Below, one piece after another: positions 1 to 12,900 of a DNA stretch of 64,000 nt. Numbering within the stretch: the first letter of the stretch is position 1; every line of letters starts with the position of its first letter. Origin of the DNA: Sisyra terminalis (taxonomy: Eukaryota > Arthropoda > Insecta > Neuroptera > Sisyridae); contig OY292278.1 of NCBI GenBank assembly GCA_958496175.1, forward strand, positions 7,006,001-7,070,000, in the 5' to 3' direction. The notes beneath the pieces are model-generated. The model saw only the letters and a list, made by a program, of their open reading frames with translations. It did not search any database and was not told where the DNA came from. The position numbers and the translations under genes are program-made.

Positions 1-250
1 TACCGTTTGTTGTGAGTGTATGATAGAGCAAATATAATAAGATTTTCAGATAAGGTGTGAAGAAAAACATTATACATTATCCATTCATTTGGTGTGAAAT
101 TATTTTTATGTCTAACGGACGAAAAAAGAAATAATAAAACCATCATTTCCGAATCATAACTCGTTAAGTTCAAGTGCGTGATTCTGTGAGTGCTAGTGCA
201 ACGTAAAAGTGTGGATTGTCAGTGGATTTTTCGATTTAGAAGATTTTTTT
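1..250 (+). promoter_or_regulatory. possible non-coding first exon or promoter region
   Basis: Unlike the repeats that follow, bases 160-230 have the GTG/AGTG-rich texture common in insect 5' untranslated exons, and a good donor-like site (CAAC|GTAAAAGT) lies at about 200. It sits 3.7 kb upstream of the first coding exon of the main plus-strand gene and could be its untranslated leader. No TATA box or open frame was seen. This is inference only; a transcript joining this stretch to position 3885 would confirm it. Confidence 0.2.
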
Positions 251-760
251 CAATCAGGTCTTAACAATTAAATATTGTAGATTACCTTGACCTTGGATTT
301 GATAACAATTCTCACGAAATTCTGTCGTAAAAGTCTTTATCGTTACAAAAATTCGATGTAATCTAATCAAAATTGATATATTTTACACCGAAGGTCTTTA
401 ATTTCTTTTTCCAGGCGAAATTTATAACAATTTCAACGATTTTTGGAACAATTTTCAAACCCTTTACTGTTCCAAAAGTTTTTGTATTTTTCTGAGAATT
501 TCATTAAAAATTTCCAAGTACAAACATTCTTTTTATATCTAAAAAGCCAATTTAGGGGTCCAAAGTTTAAGTTTTATTATTTATTTAAAAAATTTACCAT
601 TGCAAATTTGAAATTTTTCTTTATTTTTAATCTTTTTTATAGTTACGACACCACTGAGGTAAAACTATCATTATTATTAATAAAATTCAATGTCAAAAAG
701 ACAATTCAGGATGTTTAAGATCAGCTTTTTTATTTAATATCATTACTATTCAATTAGCTA

Positions 761-790
761 CGTTTCGTTACGTATTGTAACTTCATCAGG
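761..790 (-). ncRNA. hammerhead-like core, copy a
   Basis: Read on the minus strand this is CUGAUGA, one A, a 5-bp stem (GUUAC/GUAAC) with loop AAUAC, then GAAAC. CUGANGA and GAAA are the two conserved boxes of hammerhead ribozymes. The single extra A before stem II is not in the textbook core, and matching stems I and III were not found nearby, so cleavage activity cannot be claimed. Confidence 0.4.
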
Positions 791-1213
791 CTTCTTGATT
801 CACAAAAATAAAGGTCCTCAATTTCTTTTTCCATGCGAAATTAATAACAATTTGAACGATTTCTGGAGCAATTTTCCAACCCTTTACTGTTCCAAAAGTG
901 AAAAAACCAACATTGTTTTCCTTCTCAACAATATAAAATTTTTTTCTGAGAATTACATTAAAAATTTCCAAGTACAAACATTCTTTTTACATCTAAAAGC
1001 CAATTTAGGGGTCCAAAGTTTAGGTTTTATTATTTATTTAAAAAATTTACCATTACAAATCTGAAATTTTTCTTTATTTTTAATCTTTTTTATAGTTACG
1101 ACACCACTGAGGTAAAACTATCATTATTATTAATAAAATTCAATGTCAAAAAGTCAATTCAGGATGTTTAAGATCAGTTTTTTTATTTAATATCATTACT
1201 ATTCAATTAGCTA

Positions 1214-1243
1214 CGTTTCGTTACGTATCGTAACTTCATCAGG
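1214..1243 (-). ncRNA. hammerhead-like core, copy b
   Basis: Same architecture as copy a: CUGAUGA, A, stem GUUAC/GUAAC with loop GAUAC, GAAAC. It differs from copy a by one base in the loop. It lies at the end of the second direct repeat unit. Confidence 0.4.
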
Positions 1244-1325
1244 CTTCTTGATTCACAAAAAAAAATATTTTCAATTTAAATTCAATTTAAATTGAATTGA
1301 ATTTAATTAATTGTGAATCAAGAAG

Positions 1326-1355
1326 CCTGATGAAGTTACGATACGTAACGAAACG
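1326..1355 (+). ncRNA. hammerhead-like core, copy c, opposite orientation
   Basis: Plus-strand copy with the same boxes and stem as copy b, in the inverted partial repeat. Copies b and c would pair with each other in a transcript that spans both. Confidence 0.4.
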
Positions 1356-1441
1356 TAGCTAATTGAATAGTAAAATTATTAAATATAAAAACCGATCTTA
1401 AACAACCTGAATTGCCTTCTTATTATTATTAAGCTTATATT

Positions 1442-2036
1442 ATTAAGCTCAAAATCTCTGTTTTTAATCTAGAAGGAATAACAATAGTTTTTGCCTACTC
1501 TTAAGAGGGTGCTTTAGCCCCTTTGCAAAGGATTTTCCTATGGAAAAAAAAGAAATGTTTTTGGATCTAAATTTTCTTTTTTCACTGATAAAATGATAAA
1601 TTAGGCATAAAGTTAGACACTTATAATCTATTTTTTGATTAATTCTATCCCTTTCCTTCATTTTTTTTGGTCTACAAGGGATGAAAAACTATTTTTTGAA
1701 CTTGAGGCCATCCATAAAATAATTCTTTGTTTTTTGGCTTTTAAATCATTTTTGCTAACACAATTACACCACTAAGCAAAAACTACCCTTATTAAGCTCA
1801 AAATTTTTATTTTTGATCAAATCGGGGAAATTATTGTTTTTGCTCACCCTTAAGAAGGTCTTAAAGGCACTTTCTAAAAGATTTTCTTTGGAAAAGGGAT
1901 GAAATATTTCTGATACCCAATTTTATTTTTTCTCTAAGTAATTGATAAATTAGGCATAAAGTTAGACACTTATAATCTTCTTCTTGATTAATTCCATCCC
2001 TTGTCTCCTTTTTTTTAGGTCTACAAGGGTAGGAAA
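1442..2036. repeat. diverged direct repeat (units 1442-1687 and 1791-2036)
   Basis: Two units offset by 349 bases share ATTAAGCTCAAAAT near the start, a central GATAAATTAGGCATAAAG, and GGTCTACAAGGG near the end. No coding potential was found. Confidence 0.7.
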
Positions 2037-2196
2037 AGGGGTTAAAATTGGTTAAAAAAATGATTTTTTAGGACTGAATTTTAAAGTATGAAAATTTATT
2101 GCCAACACGTTTCTGGTCTTCCTTTACTACTATTTTTATAGTTTTTTTGATTATATTTAAGTTTATATTCTGAAAAAAATTAATTAAGACCCAAAA

Positions 2197-2850
2197 AATC
2201 ACTTTTCACTCGTGGAAGATTAGGGGGTGAGAAGAAAATAAGGTAATCACTAGAGAAATCAAAAATATATTAGTTCTTGTTTCCTAGTGATAATTTGATG
2301 CAAGAAAAAAGAAAATTAAGGATCGCAAGTGTTTCACCCCTTTAAACAGAAAGCCCCTTAATAAATTTACCACCCCTATGCATTTGCGCCTTCTAGTTTC
2401 TAGAAGATAAACAAAAATTACAAAACCTATTTTTTTTGGTGAAAAAATCGTATTTTCTTCCACAAAAAAAATTACTACTCCCCTGTACTATAACGGATGA
2501 CGTTGAAAAAATTTTAATAATCAAAAAATTAATTTTCATCCGTGGGAGGTCTAGGGGAGGGGAAAGAATAAATTAATGACATGAGAAATCAAAAATATAT
2601 TAGTTCTTATTTCCAAGTCATAATTTGCTGCAAGAAAAAAGAAAATTAGGGACCGCAAGTGTTTCACCCCTTTAAACAGAAAGCCCCTTAATAAATGTAC
2701 CACCCCTATGCATATACGCCTTTTAAATTCTAAAAGATCAACAAAAATTTGAATACCTAATTTTTTTGATGGAAAAATCGCTTTTTTCTTTCTTTCACAA
2801 AAAAATTTACTACGCCACTGTACTGAAACAAATGACCTTGAAAAAAATCT
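2197..2850. repeat. diverged direct repeat (units near 2197-2500 and 2524-2850)
   Basis: The two units share AGAAATCAAAAATATATT and a long block around GCAAGTGTTTCACCCC followed by AAACAGAAAGCCCC (2328-2360 and 2655-2690). Offset is about 327 bases. A 100-codon minus-strand open frame across the second unit has no recognisable features and is treated as chance. Confidence 0.75.
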
Positions 2851-3599
2851 CAAAAAAAGTTTAAATTATGTTTCAAGCTTGGGATTTTTTTCAAATTTTT
2901 TCTATTAATATTTACGGAGAAAAAAAATATTTTTTAACCGCTGGAATGCTGTAGGGCGTTGGGGAATAATCGACGGGTTTATTTTAGGGCCTTATTTTTT
3001 CCCCCAAATAATCATTTAAGGTCTAAAATTTATAAATTTTCATGGAAGAATACTTCATTTAAGTCCTTCAAATCCTTACTGACCTTCTTTTAGATTTGCA
3101 ATCAGTAATTGATAGTTAATAAGTGGAAGAACTTTGGATTCAATGATAATTCGTTGAAAAAAATTGACCCAAATATTAATCAAATTTTGTTCATTTTTGT
3201 ACATTATATGCTAAATTGATTCCATTAGGTTCCGGAAATGCATAATAAATGCAACTGTCATGTTTTCTTATTCGATTAAAACAATTTGACGTAGTAAAAT
3301 CAATCGAAATTGAATCATTAAGGCTTATGAAAAGATGGAAATTTTATAGAAAAGTAAATATAGATTTTGATTGAATTGAGGAAAAGCCTTCGTGCACATG
3401 TCATTTAATCCAATTAGCATATCGCTTTTGGTTTTATTGCAATAAATGCATACCTACAACTGCATCGACAATCGAATGCATTTGAACGTGACACATTTAT
3501 AAGTAGCACATTTTGAGCTTTTTTAGTGCATTTCCGGTCGTTTTCCACCCCCAAATTCATCAATATCCATTGAAGGATTTCAACTGATAAATTTAAAAT

Positions 3600-3884
3600 T
3601 TGTTCCATAAAATTTTTCCATGTTTTTCCGCGTGAATAATCAAACGTGACCTCTAATAAATCGAAAAATCCACGTTAATTCCAATTAGATACAAATCTCC
3701 GTTTCGAACAGCTTTATTATTAGTTGGTAAACAGTTGGAAGTGTGAATTGTCGAACGATGGTCGAAGTGACACCTCTACATTATTGTTCAATTGCTTTGT
3801 ATGCAAATTAAAATCGGACGTCAAGGTGTTTTATTTATTTTTTTTGACTTTGTACATTCGCCGAAATCGTAGAAAGATTACAAA
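3600..3884 (+). promoter_or_regulatory. likely 5' leader or promoter of exon 1a
   Basis: The 280 bases before the start codon contain moderately GC-richer, non-repetitive sequence (3640-3830) against an AT-rich background, as expected for a leader. No TATA box was seen. The transcription start cannot be placed. Confidence 0.3.
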
Positions 3885-3985
3885 ATGCCAATGGATGGTC
3901 TTCACATAATTTTGGGGTCGGGAGTCGGAGTTGGCGTCATCGCTGGTGTTTTTTACCTGATTTTTGCTGGTGCAAAAGGAGACCG
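3885..3985 (+). CDS. main gene exon 1a: N-terminal membrane anchor
   Basis: The ATG has a good context (ACAAAATG) and 33 codons follow before a GT donor (CCG|GTATGT), leaving phase 2. The peptide has a very short polar start, then about 24 hydrophobic residues with an unusual glycine-valine run (residues 11-21, alternating G) and a basic end (K-G-D, then R-E-K-K-K from exon 2). By the positive-inside rule this would be a signal anchor with the rest of the protein in the cytosol. The phase fits exon 2 exactly. Confidence 0.75.
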
Positions 3986-6900
3986 GTATGTACTTGTGTG
4001 TGTAATCATCCAACAATTATCATAGCCTCGTTAGATCGCAATTGTCTTCGTAATTAATTTCATACCTCGTTGGCTTGGGATTTTTGGTTTTTAGTACCAC
4101 AATTTAATGGGAGAACTTCACTGAAATTGTTATCAAAATATTTTTTACATCTAAATCTACTTTCAAGGTTTCCATCAGGAGTGTATTTCTTCAAGAAAAA
4201 CAATAGATTTGTTTGTTAAAAATTGAAGCTAATCTCCGATAAAAGTAATTGTTTGAATTACTAAAAGTATTGTTCAATCTTACCAAGGTGCCAAAAAACC
4301 ACTTATTGTCAGATTTTTTCAAAAATAAATTTCCATAAACTTTGGTTCCATCAATTTTTATTTGTAAACAAAAACTTCAGACACCAATTTACATAATTTT
4401 TCACCTGAAAATCGTCAAATATCTTATGGAATTTTCATCTCTTAATCCTCAGGAAAAGATTGGTAATTTTACTATTAACTTTTGGTTCGTTTGCCATTTT
4501 AAAGGGATGAAATCCTCTAAAGTTTAGTTCGACTAATTTTTTTTTGGTAAGCCCAAATTTAAACCCAAATTTCGATATTTTTGGGCTTCCAAAAACAGGC
4601 AAATTTTTTTTAAAGTTACATCCCCTACTTATTTTTTCAAATTATGAGACTAAGCAAAAAAAATCTTTTGAAATTTCATTCCCTATTTAATTTTTTAAGG
4701 GATGAATAATGAATTTCTCAAAACTGTGTTTCAACTCATAAAAAACAGACCTTAATTTCTTCGTTTTTCATCGAAACATTTATAGATTTTCTAAAGATTT
4801 TCAACCCTATTTTTGTCCTGAAAGACCTAAGATAAAATTGGTAATTTCTATACTAACTTTTGTTTTTCATTTTACCCTCTAAAGGGATGAAATTTCCTCA
4901 CTTTAGTTCAACTGATTTGTAAATCAAAATTTGAACACCAATTTAAATAGTTTTCACTTTGCAGAACTGCAAATTTTTATTTCAATTTTCATCCCCTATT
5001 TGTACTGTTTAATATTGACGATACACAAGAATTTTTTCTTTAAAATTTTCATCCCTTTTGATTGATTTTTATTTGTATTCTTAAACCAGATCACCAATTT
5101 TTATAATCATTACTTTTTTATCATTATTTTTATTTTCATAGAGTTTTCATCCCCTATTTGCATCCCTTAAATCTAAAATAACATTGATAATTCGTATACT
5201 AGCTTTTGCTACCCTTATTTAACCTTTTGAAGGGATAAAATCCCAAAAATTTTGATTTATCTGATTTTTATTTGTAAGCCAAAACTTTAACAATAATTTG
5301 CATAGCTTTTCTCTAAAATCACCCCCTACTTAAGCTCCAGCTCCCCAATTTTAGGATTACATTAGTATTTTTCCTTATTCCTTCTAAAGGGTTAAAATTT
5401 CAGAATTTTGGTTCAACTAATTATTTAATAATATAAAACTTAAGCATCAATTTCTTCAAAAAAAGGACAATTTTTCAAATAAACTTTAATCCCTTACACA
5501 TACTCCTTATTTCTGAGATCTCCCCGATATTATTTATACAAAATTTAATTTCTTATTTCCGTTTTTAAGGGATGAATCCAACATAAAATTGATTCATCTG
5601 ATTTCTATCAGCAAACTAATGTTTAGAGATCAATTTTTAAATTTTCTGACTTCAATAAAGTTAAATTCTTACATTCTCACTTTCATCCCTTATTATTAAC
5701 TATCATCGCCTACTTTACGCCATTTTAAGGGATAAAATTCTTTAAAATTTTATCCGACTAATTTTTATATTATCCAAATCAAAGATTTAAAATCCAAATT
5801 TCATAATTTTTGTTTAAAACCTAATAAACTTCTAAATAAAATTCATCCCCTCATGGCTCTAAAAATAAAGAAAGGATAGGTTTTTCTCATATTAATTTTT
5901 ACTAACAATATTACTTTTTAGGGGATGAATTTTCATAAAGTTTCATCTGCTTTTGGTTTGGTAACTTATACATCGAATTCTTTATTTTTTTCACTTCAAT
6001 AAACACCAATTTTCATATAAACTTTCATCCCCTATTCTTTCTCTTAAATTCTTATAATATAAAAATAATTTTTATTTTATATTTTATCCTCCTTTGGGGA
6101 TGATTTCTCAAGCTTTCATTCATATAATATTAAATTTTCCGAAACTTAATTTTCAATTCTAGTTTCCAAATTTTTTGCTCTAAAAAACTAATGTTTTCCA
6201 TATAAAAATTCATCCCCTGTTCACATTTTTGAATTGTAATATGATGTAGGTTCTCTAATATTAACTTTTGATCCTTATTTGTCTTTATTAAAAGATAAAT
6301 TTTCAAAAAAAATGAATCTTTTGATTTTAATTTGTAAACAAAAACCTCGATACCAATTTTTATAGTTTCAACTTCAAAAACTTATAAATTTTCATCCCTT
6401 GTTAACGTGTTTTAATTTTGATATAATTTTGGTAATTTTTATAAAAAAATTAATTCCCTATTTGATTCGTTTAAGGGGTGAAACATTTTTTGTTGATTAC
6501 ACAAATTTCTAAAGTTTTTCCTCAAAAAACAGACAATATATCCAAGTAATTATTATCCCAGTTTCGTACCCTTAAGAATGAAGATATAATAGATATTATC
6601 CATACTAACTTTCGTGTCCTATTTTACTCTAAAGGGATGACACAACTAACTTTAGTTTGACTTTTGCTTTTGTTGTCTGAAACTTCAACACCAATGGTAA
6701 ATTTTCAACCCTTGTTCAAACCCATAACTTGTGGTATTATTTTGCAATTGTCAAATTAACTTCTATTCTCTCTTAAATGTTTTAAGGGATGAATTACTTG
6801 AATTTCCAAAAAAATAATAAAAATATAGGTTTGTAAACTTAGATCTAAGCACTAAATTCCATATATTTCACAAAGAAATAATAAATTTTATACCCTTTTT

Positions 6901-9900
6901 AGTCGATTTAAGGGGTGAATATAAAAAAAAGAAAACTTAAATCATACCAATTTTTGAATAATAAAAGTTTATATACAAATTTTTTCCGTATTTAATGCCC
7001 GGATAAGGCTGTGCAAAGTATTTAAAAATTTTATTAAAATACTTAGAAAAAAATCGTTTCTATAGGCCAAGAGGATAAGACGGGAAGTTATTGGGTATTA
7101 TATTTTGTAAAAAAAAAATCAAAATAATTAATTATTTCCATATTGGTATTATATAAGTGTATAATTTTCCCCAATTCAACCGTAAATGACAGTGCTACAA
7201 AAGTGCCATCTTATGATTTTTTTTCAAACCTGCCTTCCTGATCCCTAATGGAAAATCAACTACTTTATCGACCCGAATGGTTCCACAGAGTCCTTGATTT
7301 TCATTTGGAATTAGCACTTGCTTGCTAGTAATTTAATCAAAAGATTATGAGTCTTTGATCATTGATCTTAGATCAATTAGATTGACAATGATTTTTCTTA
7401 AATATTTCAATGGAAATATATTATCTGGTTCTTCATTTTCCACGGTGGCTTGAAGAAAAATATCTCACTTAAACTGGTAAAAATATTCCGAGGACTAGGA
7501 TCAAATAATAATCTGTCAAATTCCCTAAAATAATCCCCTACTTAAGCTCCCCAATTCTAGGATTACACTAGTATTTTTCCTTATTCCTTCTAAAGGGTTA
7601 AAATTCCCGAAATTTTGGTTCAACTAATTATTTTATAATATAAAACTTAAGCATCAAATTCTTCAATTTTCACTTTAGAAAAAATGAAAATTTTTCAAAT
7701 AAACTTTCATCCCTTACACATACCCCTTATTTTTGAGATATCCCCGACATTATTTATACAAAATTTCATTTTTTATTTCCGTTTTTATGGGATGAATCCA
7801 ACATAAAATTGATTCATCTGATTTCTATCAGCAAACTAAAGTTTATGGATCAATTTTAATATTTTTCTCCTAAAGAAAGTTAAATTTTTTTAGGCGCCTA
7901 CTTTCATCCCTTATTACTTATACTTTACCAGCTTTAGGGGATGAAATTCTACAATAAATAAATTGTTTTGACTGATTATTGTTTTGATTCTAGTCTTCTG
8001 AATATTTTTACCAATTTATCATCATCGAGGATCTGAAATTCTACAATGATCTCTCACTTATTTTTTTTTTGTACAGATTATCGATCTTTTCGTATTTGAT
8101 CCATGAATGCAATCAAAAGATTAATCAGGTGGAAAGGGAATAGTTTGGAAAAGCATCGAAATTTATCTGGAAAAAACTTTTTAAAAAAAGAATTCTAGTG
8201 ATTTTATTTTCAAGTTTTTCACTTACCCCTTTTTTTTTCTCTATGATTTGGGATTCCAAGAAATATCCTGGATCCTTTGACTATCTTTACAACCCTTAAC
8301 ACATCTACTCCAATATTTTCTTTAATATTAAATCCATTCGAAATTAAAAAAGTTTTCTTGTCTAATTTTTGTAAGCAATACTAAATCACCAAATATTTTA
8401 TTTGGTGATATCACCAAAGATTTTCTATGATTTTTCATTAGAAAAAAGATCCAAAAGGACCAAATCTTCTAAATATATGATTAATCTAATTATCAAGGAT
8501 CTAATTTTCAACAATTTGTACAGCAAATTCATCAAATAATTTTTCCAAAACATTAACAATAGATTTGTTGCCAAATTATTAGTTTTACTCAATTTTTATT
8601 TATTCAACAGAAAGTCGAGACAATTTAAATATATTTTACGAAGAAAATATTAATATATTTTTCAAGGTTTGCCAACAATAACATCGATAAGCACCCAACA
8701 TAAAATTTTGCGCCATTGAAATGGTGAGAAAAGATAATTACAAATATTTTTTCTCTCATTTACTCGAATAACATTAAAACGGAACATGTGATCCACATTT
8801 TTTTTTTATATATATATTTTGATGAAATAATTATTGAAAAGAAAGAGAGAAAAAAAAACACAAATTTTCTCAGACGCAATATTCGAAACCGTTATACGAT
8901 GCAATATTGTTGTACTTGAAAAATTTAAAATTCAAATCAGCCACTCGAATATTATGAACTTGAAGAAAAATTATGATGTTTACATGAGTAATTTTTTGTT
9001 GCTTGGTTTTTTTCAGATAATTTGTAGTTAATACCCTTTTCTACCCTTATTTAAATTGTTTTTTAAGGGCGGCCAAAGGCTTGTGAGTTTAGGAGAGCCT
9101 TTCGGCGCCCTTTGAACCATTTAAGTCCACCACTGTTATTATTAATATTCTCTTCCGGTATTCACATCTATAAAATGACAATGGCACGATGATTTCCGGT
9201 CGTCTATATGAAACAGAATTGTTTAACAGGGACGTATTTACCTGTTTTCTAAGAAAAAAAAATTTTTAGAACTCTTATTTTGAAGAGCAATTGAAACTTC
9301 TACCCAAAAAAAAAAAACATTTCTTTGATTTGCAATTACTGTAGTGGTGGCCTTGCTTTCTTTGCAGTTTTAATGATTTAACCTCGACTTACGTAAGCCC
9401 CGATTTACATATATTATTCTCAGTAAAAATTTTAAGATATTTACTTGTCAATTATTTACTTTACTAAACCGCAAAATCACTCAATTACTTATTGAAGAAG
9501 TTCCAAGTTTCAAAGTATTTTCCGCCAAATTTTAAGGGGGAAATTCAATTTTATTAATGATAGGAATCCAAAAAAAAAATAAAGAAGATAATTCCGATAA
9601 AAAATATGCACCGGATATGTACAATTGCATAAAATCCCTCCATTGACTGATTCCGAGCCTGGTAAATTTATTTCCGGTTAATTTGTACGTTATTTTCGTA
9701 ACATATCACCTGTTAATTCATATCGTTAATGAAACGCACTCGCGTCTCTCCATCGATAACATAAACGTGAAATTTTTTCGATCAATAAATCAATAAATAT
9801 CTTCCGATTTTGACAAACAATTTAATAACAAACCCAGTGCGGAATTTATGATCGGAAAACTTTAATTTTCCATGGAAAAAGAGTGATTAATTAAAATGAA

Positions 9901-12900
9901 AAAATGCCATTTTCCTTGTGACTGAATTCATTTTTTACAAGGTAACATTTTTTTTTTTTTTTTTTGATGCTTGAATTTATATCTGGGTTAAATTATTACT
10001 GTGATTTTTTATTTCATTACAAATATTTCTTTATTGGAATGTATAGAAAAAAACGTACAGGCGCTATTTATAAAATATTGAGCAGTTTTTCTTCGTATAA
10101 AATAAGAAAATTTCTTATGGAATTATTTGTTTATGTTTGATATTTCTTTTGAAAATTAATTTTCGGGTTTGATTTTTCATTGGAATGATTTCCTCTGTGG
10201 TTAAATAGAATAAATATGAACCATTTCAACACCTAAACAATGACTTGTCTTTTATACACTTTAATAATTGATTTTTAAATTTTCATTGTTGGAAATTCAA
10301 AAAATTAAACAGGCAAATCTAAAAATAGTTTAACCTACGTAAATTTAAATAGTTAAGAGCTTTTACGAAAACTTTCAATGATCTAAATTTTCTCATTATT
10401 TTTAAAGAAAAATGATTTTAACTTTGCGAATGAATTTAATATGGATGAGATTTGGATTGAAAAAATCGCCCAAAACTATGCCAAGATCGATTAAATATCC
10501 TTTTAATCCCAAAGAATCCCAAATATATAGTTTAACTATAAATAAACGATATAATAAAAGAACTTTTATATTAGGTGTACAATTCAATTTTTGAGAACTC
10601 CAAAAAGAGTGGCATTACTAAGATTAAATCTTTACCGATTTTTTTTTATTCTATATTCATATCAAAGCATTAATTTTGTCCGTCAAAAATCACAATCGAC
10701 CATTTTGCTGAAGTTTTAACAACATAACTTTCTTTGTACTCCAATTATAATAACTTTTTTGACAACAAAACACAATTTGCGGAAATGTCAATTTTGGGTT
10801 TTAATTTCAAGAAAAGTGCAATTGTTGGACATTGATTGCATAATAAAGCATATAGATAACATGTTCCTCCAATAAAGATATATAAATTTGGGTTCTGTAG
10901 TTTCTAACGTGGTAATTTTGGAACCACAGACAAAAAAACGTAAAAGTAGAGTAGTTAAGTTTGAAGACACTAAATTGAAAGAATTTTTGGATCAAGATTT
11001 AATTTAAAAGTAATTGAAGATCAAAGAAACCTTTGAAATTAGTCAACCAGTAGTTTCAAACCTGTGAAGACCATAGATGTGGTGCAAAACGTGGAAATTT
11101 GGTTCCTTATAAAGTTAAGCCAAGAAACATTAAATATATTTTTTTTGCAAGCAAAAAACTATTCCCAAAAGTTCTAATGGATACGTTTTTGCATTGGATA
11201 GTAAAAGAGAACATAAAGTGGATCCTAGTTGATAATCCAAAGAGGAAATAATCGGGATGGTATCCCGGAAATGCATTAATTTCAACGGAGAAACTAAAAA
11301 TTCATGGCAAGAAGTTATTGATGAGCATTTAATGAAATTTATTTGGAGTTATCTATTAAAAGTGGTTCAAATTAAATAAAATCATTACTGGGGAACCTAA
11401 TTAACAACAATTAATACAATTGAATCAAGAATTGAAACTTAAACATCTTAAATATGCCAAAATCCACGACCAGATCATGTTTTGGCACGATTTTTGGTAA
11501 CATGTCACAAAATTGCTAAGCAAGCCATGAAAAAATTCCATCGGGTTTTCCTGCCCCATGTGCCATCTTTCTTGGATATCCCCCCTTGATTATTACATAT
11601 TTCGGTCCATCAATCATGGCCTGGTTGATCAAAACTTTAATTTTTACGAATGGGTTCCACATGAAATCAAGCCAAATTTCTTTAGGTGCAAAAAATTGAT
11701 CCAAAGTCAAAACTACAACAGTTTTTTTTTATAGAACTGCAATGGAAGATAAAAAGTAAATCCGATTTGATAATTACGTTGGGAAATTAGTCGGAAAAAG
11801 TATCGAATTCAAAGAATAAACCGAATATTTATAAAAAAAAATTATTGCGACGCATTTAGAGAAACTTGATTGTAGTTATTTATTAAAAGTGGTTCTTATC
11901 TAATAAAATTATTACTGGGGAACTTAATCGACAACAATTAATGCAATTGAGCCAAAAATTAAAGCTCAAAGGTCTTTAATATATCAAAATGGAAGACCAG
12001 GTCATCACTTGGCACAATTTTTGGTTACATGTCCCAAAATTACTAAGCAAGCTTTGGAAAAAATCCTTCGGGATGTCTTATCCTACCCGCCATAATCTTT
12101 GGATATCTCTCTTTGATTATTACTTATTTCGGTCCATCAATCATGGCCTGGTTGATCAGCACTTCTGATCATAGGAAAACGTCAAAAATTGAGATGATTT
12201 CTAAATCGCCTCAAAGGATGAGGATTTTTTTTAAACTAATCCATTTTCGGTTTAAAAGAAGAAAAAAAGAATGAATTATCGATGGACAATACTTTGGGTA
12301 GAAAATTTAGTACGAATTTTAGAGAATAAAGCGTTAAACTTACATCTTATTTGTACACCTAATATATGAAAAATTTCTACAATGATTTTTTATTGATTAC
12401 CGAATATTTTGGGCTTTAAATTCATTGAAATTACCTAAAATTGATTGGAGCTTTACTAAATTCAAACTTAAATATCCAAAAGAAACTTCTATGCATTATT
12501 TTGGCATTTATAAACGTTTAAAGTTTGAGACTCTTCTGCAGAAAATTGTTCAATTTGTTTCCATATTTTTACAAAGTTGTCCTTCTAAAATCACTAATTA
12601 ATGCTAGTAATTAGTAAAATTGTATTTTTTTTTTTAAAAAGGGTGAGTTTTAAATGCTTTTCTAAGACTGCAATTGCACTTTGAAACAGTAAGTGCATTA
12701 AGTTAACCGAAATTTTGGTTAAAAAAATCTCTACGTTTTTTGAAAGTTTTTCAGCAAAAAATCAAAACTAATATCATTTGCATTGTTTCAAGTCGAAACT
12801 TTGATATTTTCTGTTAATGACTTTTAATTAAAAATTTAAATTCATTTCCCAAAAAAAAAAAAAAATCGTAAAAATTTATTTGACACATTTGAAAGTTTGT

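Larger units (their letters stand above)
391..1414. repeat. tandem direct repeat plus inverted partial copy (retroelement-like ends)
   Basis: Two direct copies of a roughly 420-base unit start at 391 and 811, each beginning AAGGTC and ending in a conserved tail with the core CGTTTCG...CTTCATCAGG followed by CTTCTTGATTCAC. A partial third copy, 1313-1414, is the reverse complement of about 1156-1256 and is separated from the second copy by an AT-rich palindromic spacer. Short open frames in the units are not convincing. Tandem plus inverted terminal copies with hammerhead-like cores are what Penelope-like retroelement ends look like; that assignment is inference. Confidence 0.75.

Noticed and set aside
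2551..2853. 100-codon minus-strand open frame
   Set aside because: It lies across a direct repeat unit, is Phe/Lys-rich from A/T runs, and the sister unit has no equivalent frame.
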